From contig NZ_BCPY01000010.1 of NCBI RefSeq assembly GCF_001544195.1, positions 1 through 64,000 on the forward strand: a stretch of DNA of 64,000 bases, in the 5' to 3' direction. The notes under the pieces were generated by a model. The model did not search any database, was not told the DNA's origin, and saw only the letters and a list, made by a program, of their open reading frames with translations. Within the stretch, counting starts at the first letter, position 1, and each line of letters begins with the position of its first letter. The position numbers and the translations under genes were made by a program. The stretch is from Tetragenococcus solitarius NBRC 100494 (GTDB taxonomy: Bacteria > Bacillota > Bacilli > Lactobacillales > Enterococcaceae). Below are positions 11,238 through 20,007 of this stretch, in pieces.

Positions 11238-12554
11238 TTAACGTAAAGAATCCCATGGAGCAAGGTCTTCTTTTTCTTTGGCTGCTACGTGTTTGTCTTC
11301 TTCTTGTAGATACTTGTTTTTAACAACAACTTCGTATACATACTCGTCAAACCAAACATCTGACATGACAAAATAACCCTTATTGCCGACCTTGTCTCCC
11401 CAACTATTTTCAACTTTCCATTTCGTAGGGTTACCATCAATAAGATCTACACCTGTCAGCGTCATTGCATGGGTGACTTGTCCGTCTCGAGTTGCTAAGC
11501 GGTCTGCTTTATCTAACTGCAGATCTGCCCCAAAAAGTTCGCTCTTTTTAAAATAATTTGGATCTAAGATACCTTCTTTACGGTCCATATCTTTTACTAC
11601 ATCACAGCCGAACCAAACAGCCTGTCCGTCTTTTAAAGAAGCAATAGCTGCCTTTTTCATAGCAGTAATTCCAACATTTGCTAGTTCAATCTTTTTCCCA
11701 TTAAAAATATAATCTTGGCTTGGCAGACCATAATTTTTCCCATATTTATGGTCAGGAGCATCGACCAATACCGTATACTGTTCAAAATCAACTGCTACAT
11801 AGTCTGTAAAAAAAGTTTTAGGAGTCAAATTACGCGCAATATGATAGTTCTTATCTTTATCACGATACTCAAAGTCAAAAGAAGCTGGGGGTTGACCAAA
11901 AGCATAAACTAACATCCGATAAATTTCACGTAAGCATTCTAATTTATAAGCATGTAGATCTGCTTTATGAGTGGGCGTAACTGCCATTTTTTTCATATGT
12001 GCCACTGCTTTATGCAACTTTAAATTAAGCATAGTAGAAATTTCAGCTGTTTTATCACTATTATAAGTTTCTGGCATCGCACTTTTAGGAACTAAACCAT
12101 ATTTATTCATTAACGCTGGACCATTTGCCCATTGGCCGCCATCGTCATCGCCCCATTCAAGCATCGCTAAATATTCTCTGTCATCTTCAGGCCGATCGAT
12201 CAAATCAATCGCCCACTCCAACATTTTATTTGCCTTTTCTAAACGATCGTAGAAAGAAATATAATTTTGAGAGAACTGAAAATCTTTCAAATTGTATTTT
12301 TTAGTAAAATTATGACGCAAGGTATTTAAAGTAGCAAATAACCAGCACCTGCCACTTTGTTTTTGATGGGTGACCTCGCCAGTTTCAATCTCAACAGAAA
12401 ATACTCGGTTTAATACTGCTTTTGCACTGAGATCTTTACTAACAGCATCAATGCCATTTTCTTGGACAGCACGAGCAATTACATCACTAGCTGGCGTTTG
12501 CTTAAAATCAGCTGCGAAATCAGCTAAGTCGTCAAAACTCAAATCTTTAGTCAT
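11238..12554 (-). CDS. pepC: Aminopeptidase C (bleomycin hydrolase family)
   Basis: Cytoplasmic papain-like (C1B) cysteine aminopeptidase, 438 residues, that trims N-terminal residues from peptides taken up or released in protein turnover. The catalytic Cys is in QKQSGRCWLFA (C70), the His in THAMTLTGV and the Asn in VENSWGD. Members form hexamers whose C-terminus reaches into the active site; the end here is APWDSLR, of normal length. PepC is typical of lactic acid bacteria. It is monocistronic, with the parS site downstream. Confidence 0.96.
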   Translation of the reverse strand: MTKDLSFDDLADFAADFKQTPASDVIARAVQENGIDAVSKDLSAKAVLNRVFSVEIETGEVTHQKQSGRCWLFATLNTLRHNFTKKYNLKDFQFSQNYISFYDRLEKANKMLEWAIDLIDRPEDDREYLAMLEWGDDDGGQWANGPALMNKYGLVPKSAMPETYNSDKTAEISTMLNLKLHKAVAHMKKMAVTPTHKADLHAYKLECLREIYRMLVYAFGQPPASFDFEYRDKDKNYHIARNLTPKTFFTDYVAVDFEQYTVLVDAPDHKYGKNYGLPSQDYIFNGKKIELANVGITAMKKAAIASLKDGQAVWFGCDVVKDMDRKEGILDPNYFKKSELFGADLQLDKADRLATRDGQVTHAMTLTGVDLIDGNPTKWKVENSWGDKVGNKGYFVMSDVWFDEYVYEVVVKNKYLQEEDKHVAAKEKEDLAPWDSLR

Positions 12555-12623
12555 CTTTTCACTCTTTTCTGTATATTATTTATTACTGAGTAAAGTCTAT
12601 CATTGTAATATCAAAAACACAAA

Positions 12624-12817
12624 GGGACTGTGACATAAGTAAAGACAAGACAAAAATACCCGAACTATATTTGATAAGATTCCCTAATTGTCGTGAATTT
12701 GCGACGAGGACCCACTGGATCACAGGAGCAATGCAGTCCGTGCGACGAGTAATCGCAGGAGCAATCTCTCTTATAGTTCGGATATTTTATTGTTAAAGAA
12801 ACTTATACCACAGTCCC
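12624..12817. repeat. 194-bp imperfect palindromic intergenic repeat
   Basis: The ends are inverted: GGGACTGTGACATAAGT at 12624 and ACTTATACCACAGTCCC at 12801-12817. Inside, CCGAACTATA (12660-12669) pairs with TATAGTTCGG. The centre holds an imperfect direct repeat: TGCGACGAG, then CAGGAGCAAT, present twice. There is no ORF. A related single end (ACTTATGTCACAGCCC) occurs at 47713-47728. It looks like a non-autonomous, RNA-hairpin-forming repeat of the enterococcal type, sitting downstream of the 12829-13617 gene. Confidence 0.75.
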
Positions 12818-12828
12818 CAAAAACTTAT

Positions 12829-13617
12829 TTAGTGCTTTTTCTTTTTATGACGTTGACTACGACTCCCAACCTCGCTTGTTACTTCTGTGTCATTCGTTGG
12901 TTTAGCACTAACATCTTGATTTTTCTTATCTTTAACAAGTAATTTTAAATGATAACGTTCATGATAGCGGACCCCATCTTTAACAAAATCTCCGCCAACA
13001 ATAAACAAACCAACCGGATCTAATGTTTCTTTTTGTTGAATCGTTCCTATTTTTTCTAAATCCTGAAAACTTGTACCAATTTGCAAGTCATAAGTCTCTT
13101 CTGATGTTTTCTTCAAATAGTAAAAAGGATGCAAAGTATTTTTCATAAGCAAAAAACCGTCACTATTTGTTAAATTGTTTGTGGGTATCTTATCTTGATG
13201 AATTAAGGACTGAATATTTTCTTCTAATTTTAACTCATAGTTATCGACAAAATCCACTTTAACTTCACTTGTATTGGGCATTAAGCTCTGTGAAATTTGA
13301 CTGCCTTCTTCGATATTAAATACATCTTCTGGCAGATACTTAACAAACAGCTGAGTGACATCCCCTTTAACATTTTTATCAAAAAAATAGTAAAAGAAAT
13401 TCAAAACAACAAAATACAGTAAGATGATAAAAACAATTAAATATAAACTAAACTGGATATAATTTTGATTTAGCCATAACCCATAAACAATACGTAAAAT
13501 ATAAAGCGTAGGAAAAAGACTTAAAACTGTATAAGCTCGGTTTAAATATTTAGGGCTAATATCCAAATAACCTAAAAATTTATGAAAACTATTAATAATA
13601 TCTAATAAAAAGGTCAT
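12829..13617 (-). CDS. Membrane protein of unknown function
   Basis: A 262-residue protein with two hydrophobic segments near the N-terminus (about 27-48 and 54-80, very rich in Phe, Tyr, Leu and Ile), then a soluble domain of about 170 residues and a basic tail (GSRSQRHKKKKH). It may resemble the DUF6681-type proteins of lactic acid bacteria, but I cannot confirm that. Its ATG overlaps the stop of the upstream gene (ATGA), so the two are translationally coupled. The topology suggests a membrane anchor with a cytoplasmic regulatory or scaffold domain. No catalytic motif was seen. Confidence 0.7.
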   Translation of the reverse strand: MTFLLDIINSFHKFLGYLDISPKYLNRAYTVLSLFPTLYILRIVYGLWLNQNYIQFSLYLIVFIILLYFVVLNFFYYFFDKNVKGDVTQLFVKYLPEDVFNIEEGSQISQSLMPNTSEVKVDFVDNYELKLEENIQSLIHQDKIPTNNLTNSDGFLLMKNTLHPFYYLKKTSEETYDLQIGTSFQDLEKIGTIQQKETLDPVGLFIVGGDFVKDGVRYHERYHLKLLVKDKKNQDVSAKPTNDTEVTSEVGSRSQRHKKKKH

Positions 13618-14111
13618 TGGTCATCACCTTCTTCAGGCGTATTTTGTTGGTTTTGTTGATTCTGTTGGTTCTGTTGTCCTTGCTGATTTTGTTGATCTTG
13701 CTGTTGGTTCCCTTGATCTTGTTCTTCTTGCTGATTATTCGGTGTTTCTTGTTGATCTTCAGCCGATTGTTCAGCAGAACCAGGCGTTTGTCCAGCTTCC
13801 GAACTTGATTCAGTCGCCTGTTGCGGTGTTTCATTCGAATTTGCCGAATCACCTTCCAAACCTTCATTTGAACCTTGTGTTTGCTGCAAACTACTATCTT
13901 CTTCAAAATTAGACTCATCAGTTATTCCTGTACCAGATGTTCCTGTCGTCATATCTGTACTTGCGGAATTTTCGGTTGTCGTTTCGGTCGTCGTTGTTTG
14001 TGTTGTTGCTTGACGATAGCTCTTTCCGTTAACAACCCCTGTAGCGGTCGCAATAATAAGAGAAAAAGTTAATAATGCAATGGGTTTTAAAATAGGCGGC
14101 ACTTTTCTCAT
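13614..14111 (-). CDS. Secreted or anchored low-complexity Q/N/T/E-rich protein
   Basis: A 165-residue protein with a signal-peptide-like or anchor N-terminus (basic MRKVPP, then ALLTFSLIIATATGVV at about 12-28). A disordered stretch rich in Thr, Ser and Glu follows, then a Gln/Asn run built from QQNQQ units (about 130-155) and an acidic end. There is no LPXTG motif. Such proteins act as exposed spacers or wall-associated tails, but no function is assigned. It shares an ATGA overlap with the following membrane protein, which suggests a two-gene membrane complex. The strong codon repetition makes the Q/N part prone to length change. Confidence 0.7.
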   Translation of the reverse strand: MRKVPPILKPIALLTFSLIIATATGVVNGKSYRQATTQTTTTETTTENSASTDMTTGTSGTGITDESNFEEDSSLQQTQGSNEGLEGDSANSNETPQQATESSSEAGQTPGSAEQSAEDQQETPNNQQEEQDQGNQQQDQQNQQGQQNQQNQQNQQNTPEEGDDQ

Positions 14112-14313
14112 ACGAACACTCCTTCTTTATTTTTTTCTAGTATAGCATCAGAAGATTATTTTTTTCTTACGAATGTTTGAAGATTTTGTTTATTTCATGA
14201 AAAATACCAGAATAATAATTTACTGAATACTTTTCAATCACATTTTGATTTGTTTTTTTACCAATATTATACCTTTGAAACTAACTTATGTTGTATAGCT
14301 TTTCAAAAGAATT
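14112..14313. other. AT-rich gap between MFS gene and secreted protein
   Basis: About 200 bases with no ORF and no clear terminator seen on either strand. Confidence 0.3.
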
Positions 14314-15545
14314 TCAGTGAATATCTTTTTCAATTCTCAATATTATAAAACTTAAAATTAACAAAATTAAACTGTAAAATAAAAAGCCCGAGTAAGCAAA
14401 AGTTAAACTAACATTGGTCAAAATGGGGAAAATAAAACTAGTTACAGGAGGAATTAGAACTAACAGTGAATTTACTGTCGTTACGATACCGCCTAAGTGT
14501 TCAGTAGGGTACTTGTTTATAACTTTAGCTGAAAAACGTGGTGAAACAACCCCAAGTAAAAATGAAACAATTCCTGCACTGACAAAAACTAAATACAAAT
14601 TATTTAAAAGAAACCCAATTCCTCCTATACTAATAAACAAGTTAGCAACATTGTTTAATTTATGCATTGAAATTTTTAGAAATAACTTAGTGTTTAAGAC
14701 ATTTCCTAGTATCATAGAAATGGTGATTAAACCTGATAACAAAGAAATTTTTATTGGATTAGGAATAAACTTTAAGGACTGATTTGTTTGAATAAACAGA
14801 ACAAAAATTGGCGTTAGACCGCCAAAGAAACCATTTATTAAAGAAAGTTGGAACAGATTATTTAAATTGGAACGATTATGAAGTAATAATTTAAAATTTT
14901 TTTGATTGTAGGTAATGTGTTCTCGTTAGTATTAACCGTAATATTTTTTTCAACAGTTATTAATTTCGGATGTATTAAAAAATAACTAATTCCTACGATA
15001 ATAAAAATTAAAGCGTTAATATACGCTATAATACTTCTATAAAAAATAGCCAACAGAATGGAACCCGCAAATGTTGCGAGCACGTTAATCAGTTGTGTAG
15101 TCATACTAATAATCCCTTGTGCTTGTTCCATGTCATCAACTTGAACTAATGTCTTTGTAAATGGGGTAATTAAAGCCGATGAATAATTCCCTGATAAATC
15201 AGAAATAAAATTTAATAAAGACATTAAAAAAATCAAGAATACTGTGTAAGAATAACGAAATAGTAAACCTATACACAAATACATAGCAGTTCTAACAAAA
15301 GAATTTTTGATAAGTAAATGAACTTTATTCTTCTTTTTATCAGCGATAGCACCCAAAAAAAAGCTTAATAAAATGGGGAACGTTTCTGAAACTGATACAA
15401 TCATTACTGCAACATTTCCCTTAGGCAATGAAGCAGCAATTGTTAATAAGACCGTGTAAAATAGGCGGTCACCTATCTTAGAAAATAAATTAATACCAGC
15501 TACTTTTGAAAACAATGGATTATTTTTCAAAAAGTTAATCATCAT
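14314..15545 (-). pseudogene. MFS transporter interrupted by a one-base frameshift
   Basis: Major facilitator superfamily exporter split over two frames. The first frame (MMINFLKNNPLFSKV...) has about six membrane segments and the cytoplasmic-loop motif GAIADKKKNKV, then stops at IIVPI. The second frame reads on without a break from KLLLHNRSNLNN through further membrane segments to the end. The break lies at a run of seven A preceding four T on the coding strand (14893-14903). Adding one base restores 411 codons, that is 410 residues, a normal MFS length. This may be a real null allele, a phase-variable homopolymer or a sequencing error. The gene faces an Rgg-like regulator. The start at 15545 follows GAGGAGGGG. 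Confidence 0.85.
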
Positions 15546-15557
15546 TTTCCCCTCCTC

Positions 15558-15614
15558 AAAAAGCATTATGTATCAAAAAGACGTATAATGCTTTTTAAGT
15601 AAACTAATGTTTAC
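15558..15614. promoter_or_regulatory. Two palindromes in the divergent MFS/rgg control region
   Basis: A perfect 12-bp inverted repeat AAAAAGCATTAT (15558-15569)/ATAATGCTTTTT (15585-15596) abuts the ribosome site of the MFS gene. It contains a TATAAT on the plus strand (15584-15589). A second, GTAAAC-TAAT-GTTTAC (15599-15614), lies between it and the regulator ribosome site. Either could be an operator for the adjacent regulator. Confidence 0.5.
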
Positions 15615-15633
15615 CTAATAAAGGAGGAATTGT

Positions 15634-16458
15634 TTGTACGGAGAAACAATAAAAAAAATTCGATTAAATAAAGGCCTACCTTTAAAGTCTGTGTACTTTG
15701 ATATTTGTTCAAAAACAAATGCCATTAAATTTGAAAATGGAGACCGTATATTGGCGGTTGATAAATTTAATCAAGTTCTTTCTAACCTTATGATTACTAT
15801 GGAAGAATTTCAATGGATAAAAAACGGATATAAACCGCAAAAAAGAAATTATCTCAGATATATGGTTAGTAGAGCGTGGAATGCAAATAGACTTGAAGAA
15901 TTTGACAAAAATGTGCAGCATGCTGAGGACAATCCGAATGGAATTGAAAGGATACAATTAGCGAGTTATAGACTCCTAAAATCTTATAAAGAACATTTAA
16001 AACCAAATAAACAAGAATTAGGATTCGTTGTTAACTATTTTACAAATTTATCTACCTGGACACTAAGTGATATCAACTTTTTTGCTAATAATTGTTATAT
16101 ATTACCCTATTCTTTAATGGTTATTTTATTGGAAGAAGTATTAAAAGTGCAAAACAGATATAGATTTTACCGCAACAGCGATTTTATTTTTGCTACGGTT
16201 CTAAGTAACTGTATTGATCGTATGATTGTAGAAGGAGATGTAGCTAACGCCACTCAAAATTTAAAATTATTGAATCACTTAACTATAGAAATTACGATGG
16301 ATGGTTTCCGACTTTTAGAAAAATACTATGAAGCGAAATTAACTTTTTTATATTTAAATAAGAAAAAAGGAGAAAAAAAGCTACTTAATGTATTAACTAC
16401 AGCAAAATTCCTTGGCAACGAACAATTGGTAACTGAAATAAAAAATCTTATCGACTAA
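15634..16458 (+). CDS. Rgg/GadR/MutR-type transcriptional regulator
   Basis: A 274-residue regulator. The N-terminal HTH (about 1-60; YGETIKKIRLNKGLPLKSVY, then KFENGDR) resembles Rgg-family XRE domains. The remainder is helical and repeat-like, as in the peptide-binding C-terminal domain of Rgg proteins. The start codon is TTG, seven bases after AAGGAGG. Family members usually control a neighbouring gene and many respond to short hydrophobic peptides. No peptide gene was found here; the divergent MFS transporter is the likely target. A strong hairpin follows the gene. Confidence 0.75.
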   Translation: MYGETIKKIRLNKGLPLKSVYFDICSKTNAIKFENGDRILAVDKFNQVLSNLMITMEEFQWIKNGYKPQKRNYLRYMVSRAWNANRLEEFDKNVQHAEDNPNGIERIQLASYRLLKSYKEHLKPNKQELGFVVNYFTNLSTWTLSDINFFANNCYILPYSLMVILLEEVLKVQNRYRFYRNSDFIFATVLSNCIDRMIVEGDVANATQNLKLLNHLTIEITMDGFRLLEKYYEAKLTFLYLNKKKGEKKLLNVLTTAKFLGNEQLVTEIKNLID

Positions 16459-16468
16459 AAATTAAAAA

Positions 16469-16519
16469 CAATCATAGTAGAGAAAGAAAAGCGATTGTTT
16501 ACCCTCTCTACTATGATTG
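16469..16519 (+). terminator. Hairpin terminator after the Rgg-like gene
   Basis: Perfect 15-bp stem CAATCATAGTAGAGA/TCTCTACTATGATTG, with a 21-base loop and a weak T-rich tail (AATTTTG). Confidence 0.65.
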
Positions 16520-16598
16520 AATTTTGAATTAAATGTCCAACTATCTTTTTAAATTTAAGCCTTCTAGTATATATGCAAAACTAACATCCTAAGACTTA

Positions 16599-16628
16599 AA
16601 AAAGCTGAGCTTAATAGCCCAGCTTTTT
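16599..16628. terminator. Terminator after lactate oxidase
   Basis: Stem AAAAAGCTG(A)GC/GC(C)CAGCTTTTT with a short loop. The A- and T-tracts on both sides allow use in either direction. Confidence 0.75.
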
Positions 16629-16644
16629 ATTCGTATTATTACTA

Positions 16645-17787
16645 TTATTTAATATCAAATAAACGTGCATGTTTGATATCTTCAATTGTTTGCGTACCTG
16701 CTAATTGCATCACACGTTTTAGATCTTCTTCAAAATATTCAAAAACAGATTGAACACCTTTCCAGCCGCCTAAAGCTAACCCATATAATACTGGTCGACC
16801 AACACCTACAATATCTGCACCAGAAGCAATGGCTTTAAAAATATGTTCCCCACGTCGTATACCACTATCAAAAACAATCGGTACACGTCCTTGTACTGCT
16901 TTACTGATTGCTTCTAATGCTTCAAAAGAACCAGGAGCACCATCTAGCTGTCTACCGCCATGATTGGATACCCAAATACCAGCTGCACCTGCACCAATTG
17001 CTGCCATCGCATCTTCTGGCGTTTGTATTCCTTTTACAAATACTGGCAAACCAGAATATTCTTTCAAAAAGTGAACATCATTTACACTAATTTTCTGCTT
17101 AGATTGCGCGTAAATATTATTTAGTGACATATTTTTAGCGCCACCCTTTAGATAGCGAGAAACAATCGGCATACCAAATGGATAAACAAATTTATTATGA
17201 TCATCTTTGTCGCGATTGCCGCTTAGCGTTGCGTCAGCTGTCAAGATGATAGCAGTAGCGCCATCAGCTTTCGCTTCATCAATAATATTTTTATTCATTT
17301 CATCATCTTTTGACATATAAATTTGGAACCAACGATTGTTATCTTTTAGCCCTTCTTCTATTTCAGAAAAACTAGCACCAGAATAAGCGCTAATCGACAT
17401 GATAGTTCCTCCAAATTCTGCAATTCCTTTTGCAGTTCCAGCTTCTTTCGACTGATGCGCTAAACCATGTGCTGCAATGGGTGACATAATAAAAGGAACT
17501 TTTAAATCCTGACCGAAAATGGAAGTACTTGTTTCAGGAAATTCCACATCTGCTAAAACCCTAGGCAATATGCCTTTTTTATCCCATGCCTTAGTATTTT
17601 GTTTTAAAGTAAACTCATCGCCAGAAGCACCTGACATGTAGTCAAACCCACCTTTGGGAACAACTTCTCTTGCTTTTTCTTCTAACTCATAAGTGTTAAT
17701 CACTTCAATTTCATTTACATTACTGGGTGCATTATAACCAGCATCCACTTCTTCTTTTATTTCTTCTGCGACTGTTTTTTTAGTCAT
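16645..17787 (-). CDS. lox: L-lactate oxidase (FMN-dependent alpha-hydroxy-acid oxidase)
   Basis: Soluble flavoenzyme of 380 residues that oxidises L-lactate with O2 to pyruvate and H2O2. The sequence follows Aerococcus lactate oxidase closely: [53 protein letters not shown], and the catalytic His/Arg region [10 protein letters not shown], then DSGIRRGEH. The start at 17787 (MTKKTV) has AAGGAG nine bases upstream; the longer frame start at 17817 does not. The approximately 30-residue N-terminal extension before YNAPS is charged. The divergent LysR gene is the likely regulator, and peroxide production would depend on aeration. Confidence 0.92.
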   Translation of the reverse strand: MTKKTVAEEIKEEVDAGYNAPSNVNEIEVINTYELEEKAREVVPKGGFDYMSGASGDEFTLKQNTKAWDKKGILPRVLADVEFPETSTSIFGQDLKVPFIMSPIAAHGLAHQSKEAGTAKGIAEFGGTIMSISAYSGASFSEIEEGLKDNNRWFQIYMSKDDEMNKNIIDEAKADGATAIILTADATLSGNRDKDDHNKFVYPFGMPIVSRYLKGGAKNMSLNNIYAQSKQKISVNDVHFLKEYSGLPVFVKGIQTPEDAMAAIGAGAAGIWVSNHGGRQLDGAPGSFEALEAISKAVQGRVPIVFDSGIRRGEHIFKAIASGADIVGVGRPVLYGLALGGWKGVQSVFEYFEEDLKRVMQLAGTQTIEDIKHARLFDIK

Positions 17788-17844
17788 TTCAAATTTCTCC
17801 TTTTTGATAATTTTCATTTAAAAATATAGTGAACATAATTTCAT

Positions 17845-17880
17845 TAACCGGTCAAACTAAGATGATAATAATACCGGTTA
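17845..17880. promoter_or_regulatory. TAACCGGT/ACCGGTTA inverted repeat upstream of lox
   Basis: Perfect 8-bp arms, centres 28 bases apart, lie 58-93 bases upstream of the lox start. A minus-strand TTGACC (17855-17850) overlaps the proximal arm. The spacing fits an operator bound by the adjacent LysR regulator; this is inference. Confidence 0.5.
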
Positions 17881-18017
17881 CAACCGTTGATAAACTCAAC
17901 ATATTTTTTATTTTTGCCAGTTTCTAACGTTTAAAAAAACTTCATAATAAGCTGCTTCTTAAACAGATAAAAACACGTATAGCGTTAAACTTAAAATAGC
18001 AAAGACACCCTTTTGAT

Positions 18018-18053
18018 TGCAAGCGCAAACAAAAAACTAAGAAAACGATTTTA
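18018..18053. promoter_or_regulatory. Two imperfect cre-like CcpA sites
   Basis: TGCAAGCGCAAACA and AGAAAACGATTTTA each differ at two positions from the cre consensus TGWAANCGNTNWCA. Catabolite control of lactate oxidation would be sensible, but each match is weak alone. Confidence 0.35.
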
Positions 18054-18213
18054 AGCTACTCCTTAAATTTCGTCCTCCATTATTGTACCAAAACAATTAA
18101 AAGGTGAACAAACTTTTAGTTTTCTACGAAAAATTCATCCAAGTTATAATTTAAAAGCCAAATCTGTAAGCGTTTTTTAATAACTATATTTAATATATCA
18201 TTGAGCATCTTCT

Positions 18214-18243
18214 TTGTGAAATATAGTTTTTTTATGCTATTAT
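18214..18243 (+). promoter_or_regulatory. lysR promoter, extended -10
   Basis: TTGTGA, 18 bases, then TATTAT preceded by TGC. It lies 34 bases before the lysR start. Confidence 0.55.
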
Positions 18244-18276
18244 AAATAAAATTTATAAGTAGATAGGAAACATGTA

Positions 18277-19173
18277 ATGAAAATACAAGATTTAATTTAT
18301 TTTAAACACTTAGTCGATAGCTCTAGCTTTACCAAAACAGCTGAAGCTTTTTATGTCTCTCAACCTTCCATTTCTCTTTCATTAAAAAGGTTAGAAAACG
18401 AATTTAACACTAAACTAATTACAAGAGACCGTTCAGCACGAAACTTTCATTTGGAACCAGCCGGAGAAATTCTTTATAAAAACTCAGGTAAAATTATTGA
18501 TTTATTGACTGCAACAAAAAAAGAAATGCAAAATATTGAGACACATACGGTTCAATTAGGATTTTTACCAACAATCGGAGGGTTCTATTTGCCTAAATTG
18601 TTGCCTTCATTGAACAAATTTAATTCAAATTTACAACTTATAGAAGAAGAAAGTTCTGAAGTGATGATGAATTTATTGCGCGAAAATAAATTATCTGTGG
18701 CAATTAGTGGAGATGATGTGCCTCAATGCAAAGAAACTTGGCTGGAACAATACTTAATTGACGAACGTCCGCTACAAGTTTGTGTAGCCTCTAATCACCC
18801 TTTGGCTAAAGAATCCCTTGTTACAGCAGATATGCTTTCAAACTATTCTTTTATTTGTTTAGACGAAGAGTACATCCACTATTCTATGTTTGAGCGCTGG
18901 GCTAAAGAGAACCAAATTAATTTTAAAAAGGCTGCCTATACCAAAGAAATACAAACAGCAGGTTCTTTTATTTCTTCCGTTCTTTCGGTGGGCATTATGA
19001 TTGATCTATTGGTTAAAAATCGTACTGATATTGTTACTATTCCCTTAGAAAACGCACCAAAATTTTATATTAGCTTAGTCGTCAATAAAAACGCTGCTAT
19101 CAACCCTTTGCAGCAAGAATTTAATCAAACGCTTATTGCTATTGCATCTCAACAAGCAAAACAAGCTTTATAA
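18277..19173 (+). CDS. LysR-family transcriptional regulator
   Basis: A 298-residue LTTR. The N-terminal winged HTH (about 1-60) shows FTKTAEAFYVSQPSISLSLK. A linker helix and the two-lobed effector domain (about 90-290; LGFLPTIGG, VCVASNHPLAKE) follow. The gene runs opposite to lactate oxidase across a shared control region, the classical LTTR arrangement, so it probably controls lox and perhaps senses a hydroxy acid. The family includes the malolactic regulator MleR, but I cannot assign a named orthologue. The ribosome site is weak (AGATAGGA). Confidence 0.85.
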   Translation: MKIQDLIYFKHLVDSSSFTKTAEAFYVSQPSISLSLKRLENEFNTKLITRDRSARNFHLEPAGEILYKNSGKIIDLLTATKKEMQNIETHTVQLGFLPTIGGFYLPKLLPSLNKFNSNLQLIEEESSEVMMNLLRENKLSVAISGDDVPQCKETWLEQYLIDERPLQVCVASNHPLAKESLVTADMLSNYSFICLDEEYIHYSMFERWAKENQINFKKAAYTKEIQTAGSFISSVLSVGIMIDLLVKNRTDIVTIPLENAPKFYISLVVNKNAAINPLQQEFNQTLIAIASQQAKQAL

Positions 19174-19266
19174 TAAAATTAAATTTACTATTCAACTTTT
19201 GATTTAAAAAATTCAGTTACATTAACTATCCAAACAAAAAATGAGGAAGGCTTAAAGAGTTTTCTT

Positions 19267-19890
19267 CTATTTATTTTCTAGCATTTCTTTGACTTGCTCA
19301 TCTGTTAATTGCGGAAAATTTTCATAATAAGCTCCTACTCCACCTAAAAAGTATTCAGGGACTTCTAGTGCATAAATTTCATCTACTTCTTGTTTTAATT
19401 GCTCATAGCTTATTCTAGGAATTACCGGCACCGCAACACTCACGCTTTTTGGTTGATATTTTTTTACCGCTCTTATGGCAGCAAACATAGTCAATCCTGT
19501 TGCGATTCCATCATCAACAATTAAAACCTCTTTATTTTTTAATGAAAGTTTCTGTAGATTTTCTTTGTAAAGCTCACGTTTACGTCTCATTTCTTTTTGG
19601 AGCCGAAGGATTTCTTTTTCTAGCCACTCAGCATGCAACTTCTCACTAAAACCTTCTCCTATGATAGGTTTTCCATTCTCTGCAATGGCACCGATCGCGT
19701 ATTCAGCATTTGAAGGATGACCAATTTTTTTGGCCAATATAATATTAAATATCACGTCATACTTTTTGGCTATTAACGCTCCCAAAGGAACGCCACCTCT
19801 AGGTAACGCCAAAACAATGGTGCTTTTAGTATCTAATGGATTTACAACTGCTGCCAACTGTTCACCTGCATCTGTTCGATCTTTAAACAT
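19267..19890 (-). CDS. Phosphoribosyltransferase-fold protein
   Basis: Soluble type I PRTase-fold protein of about 207 residues. It has the N-terminal LALPRGGVPLGALIAKK and the PRPP-loop motif VLIVDDGIATGLTM (about 120-133). The start is uncertain: the ATG at 19890 lies 12 bases after AAAGGAG, and the ATG at 19914 is inside that site. Relatives are annotated only as phosphoribosyltransferase, sometimes fused to dienelactone hydrolases; the substrate is unknown. It lies alone, just left of the PgpA-like gene. Confidence 0.75.
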   Translation of the reverse strand: MFKDRTDAGEQLAAVVNPLDTKSTIVLALPRGGVPLGALIAKKYDVIFNIILAKKIGHPSNAEYAIGAIAENGKPIIGEGFSEKLHAEWLEKEILRLQKEMRRKRELYKENLQKLSLKNKEVLIVDDGIATGLTMFAAIRAVKKYQPKSVSVAVPVIPRISYEQLKQEVDEIYALEVPEYFLGGVGAYYENFPQLTDEQVKEMLENK

Positions 19891-20007
19891 CACAGCAACA
19901 TGCTCCTTTCTCAAACCGAACGTATCTGCTCGTTTTTAAAGTAACAGCTACCAAATCTTTCCTACAATAAACCTTAAAACAAGCGGAATGAAATTTCTTA
20001 CTAAGTC

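Larger units (their letters stand above)
17788..18276. other. 489-bp control region between lox and lysR
   Basis: Non-coding. It holds an 8-bp inverted repeat near lox (17845-17880), two imperfect cre-like sites (18018-18031 and 18040-18053) and an extended -10 promoter facing lysR (18214-18243). No ORF was accepted here. Confidence 0.6.

Noticed and set aside
13614-13740. CRISPR or tandem array from the CAACAGAAC-like repeats
   Set aside because: The repeats are codons for Gln/Asn inside an ORF with no spacers and no cas genes nearby. No CRISPR array was seen in the window.
12600-16520. A novel defence or toxin-antitoxin system in the variable segment
   Set aside because: The genes present are a membrane/secreted pair, a broken exporter and its likely regulator; no nuclease, helicase, toxin or antitoxin signature was found.
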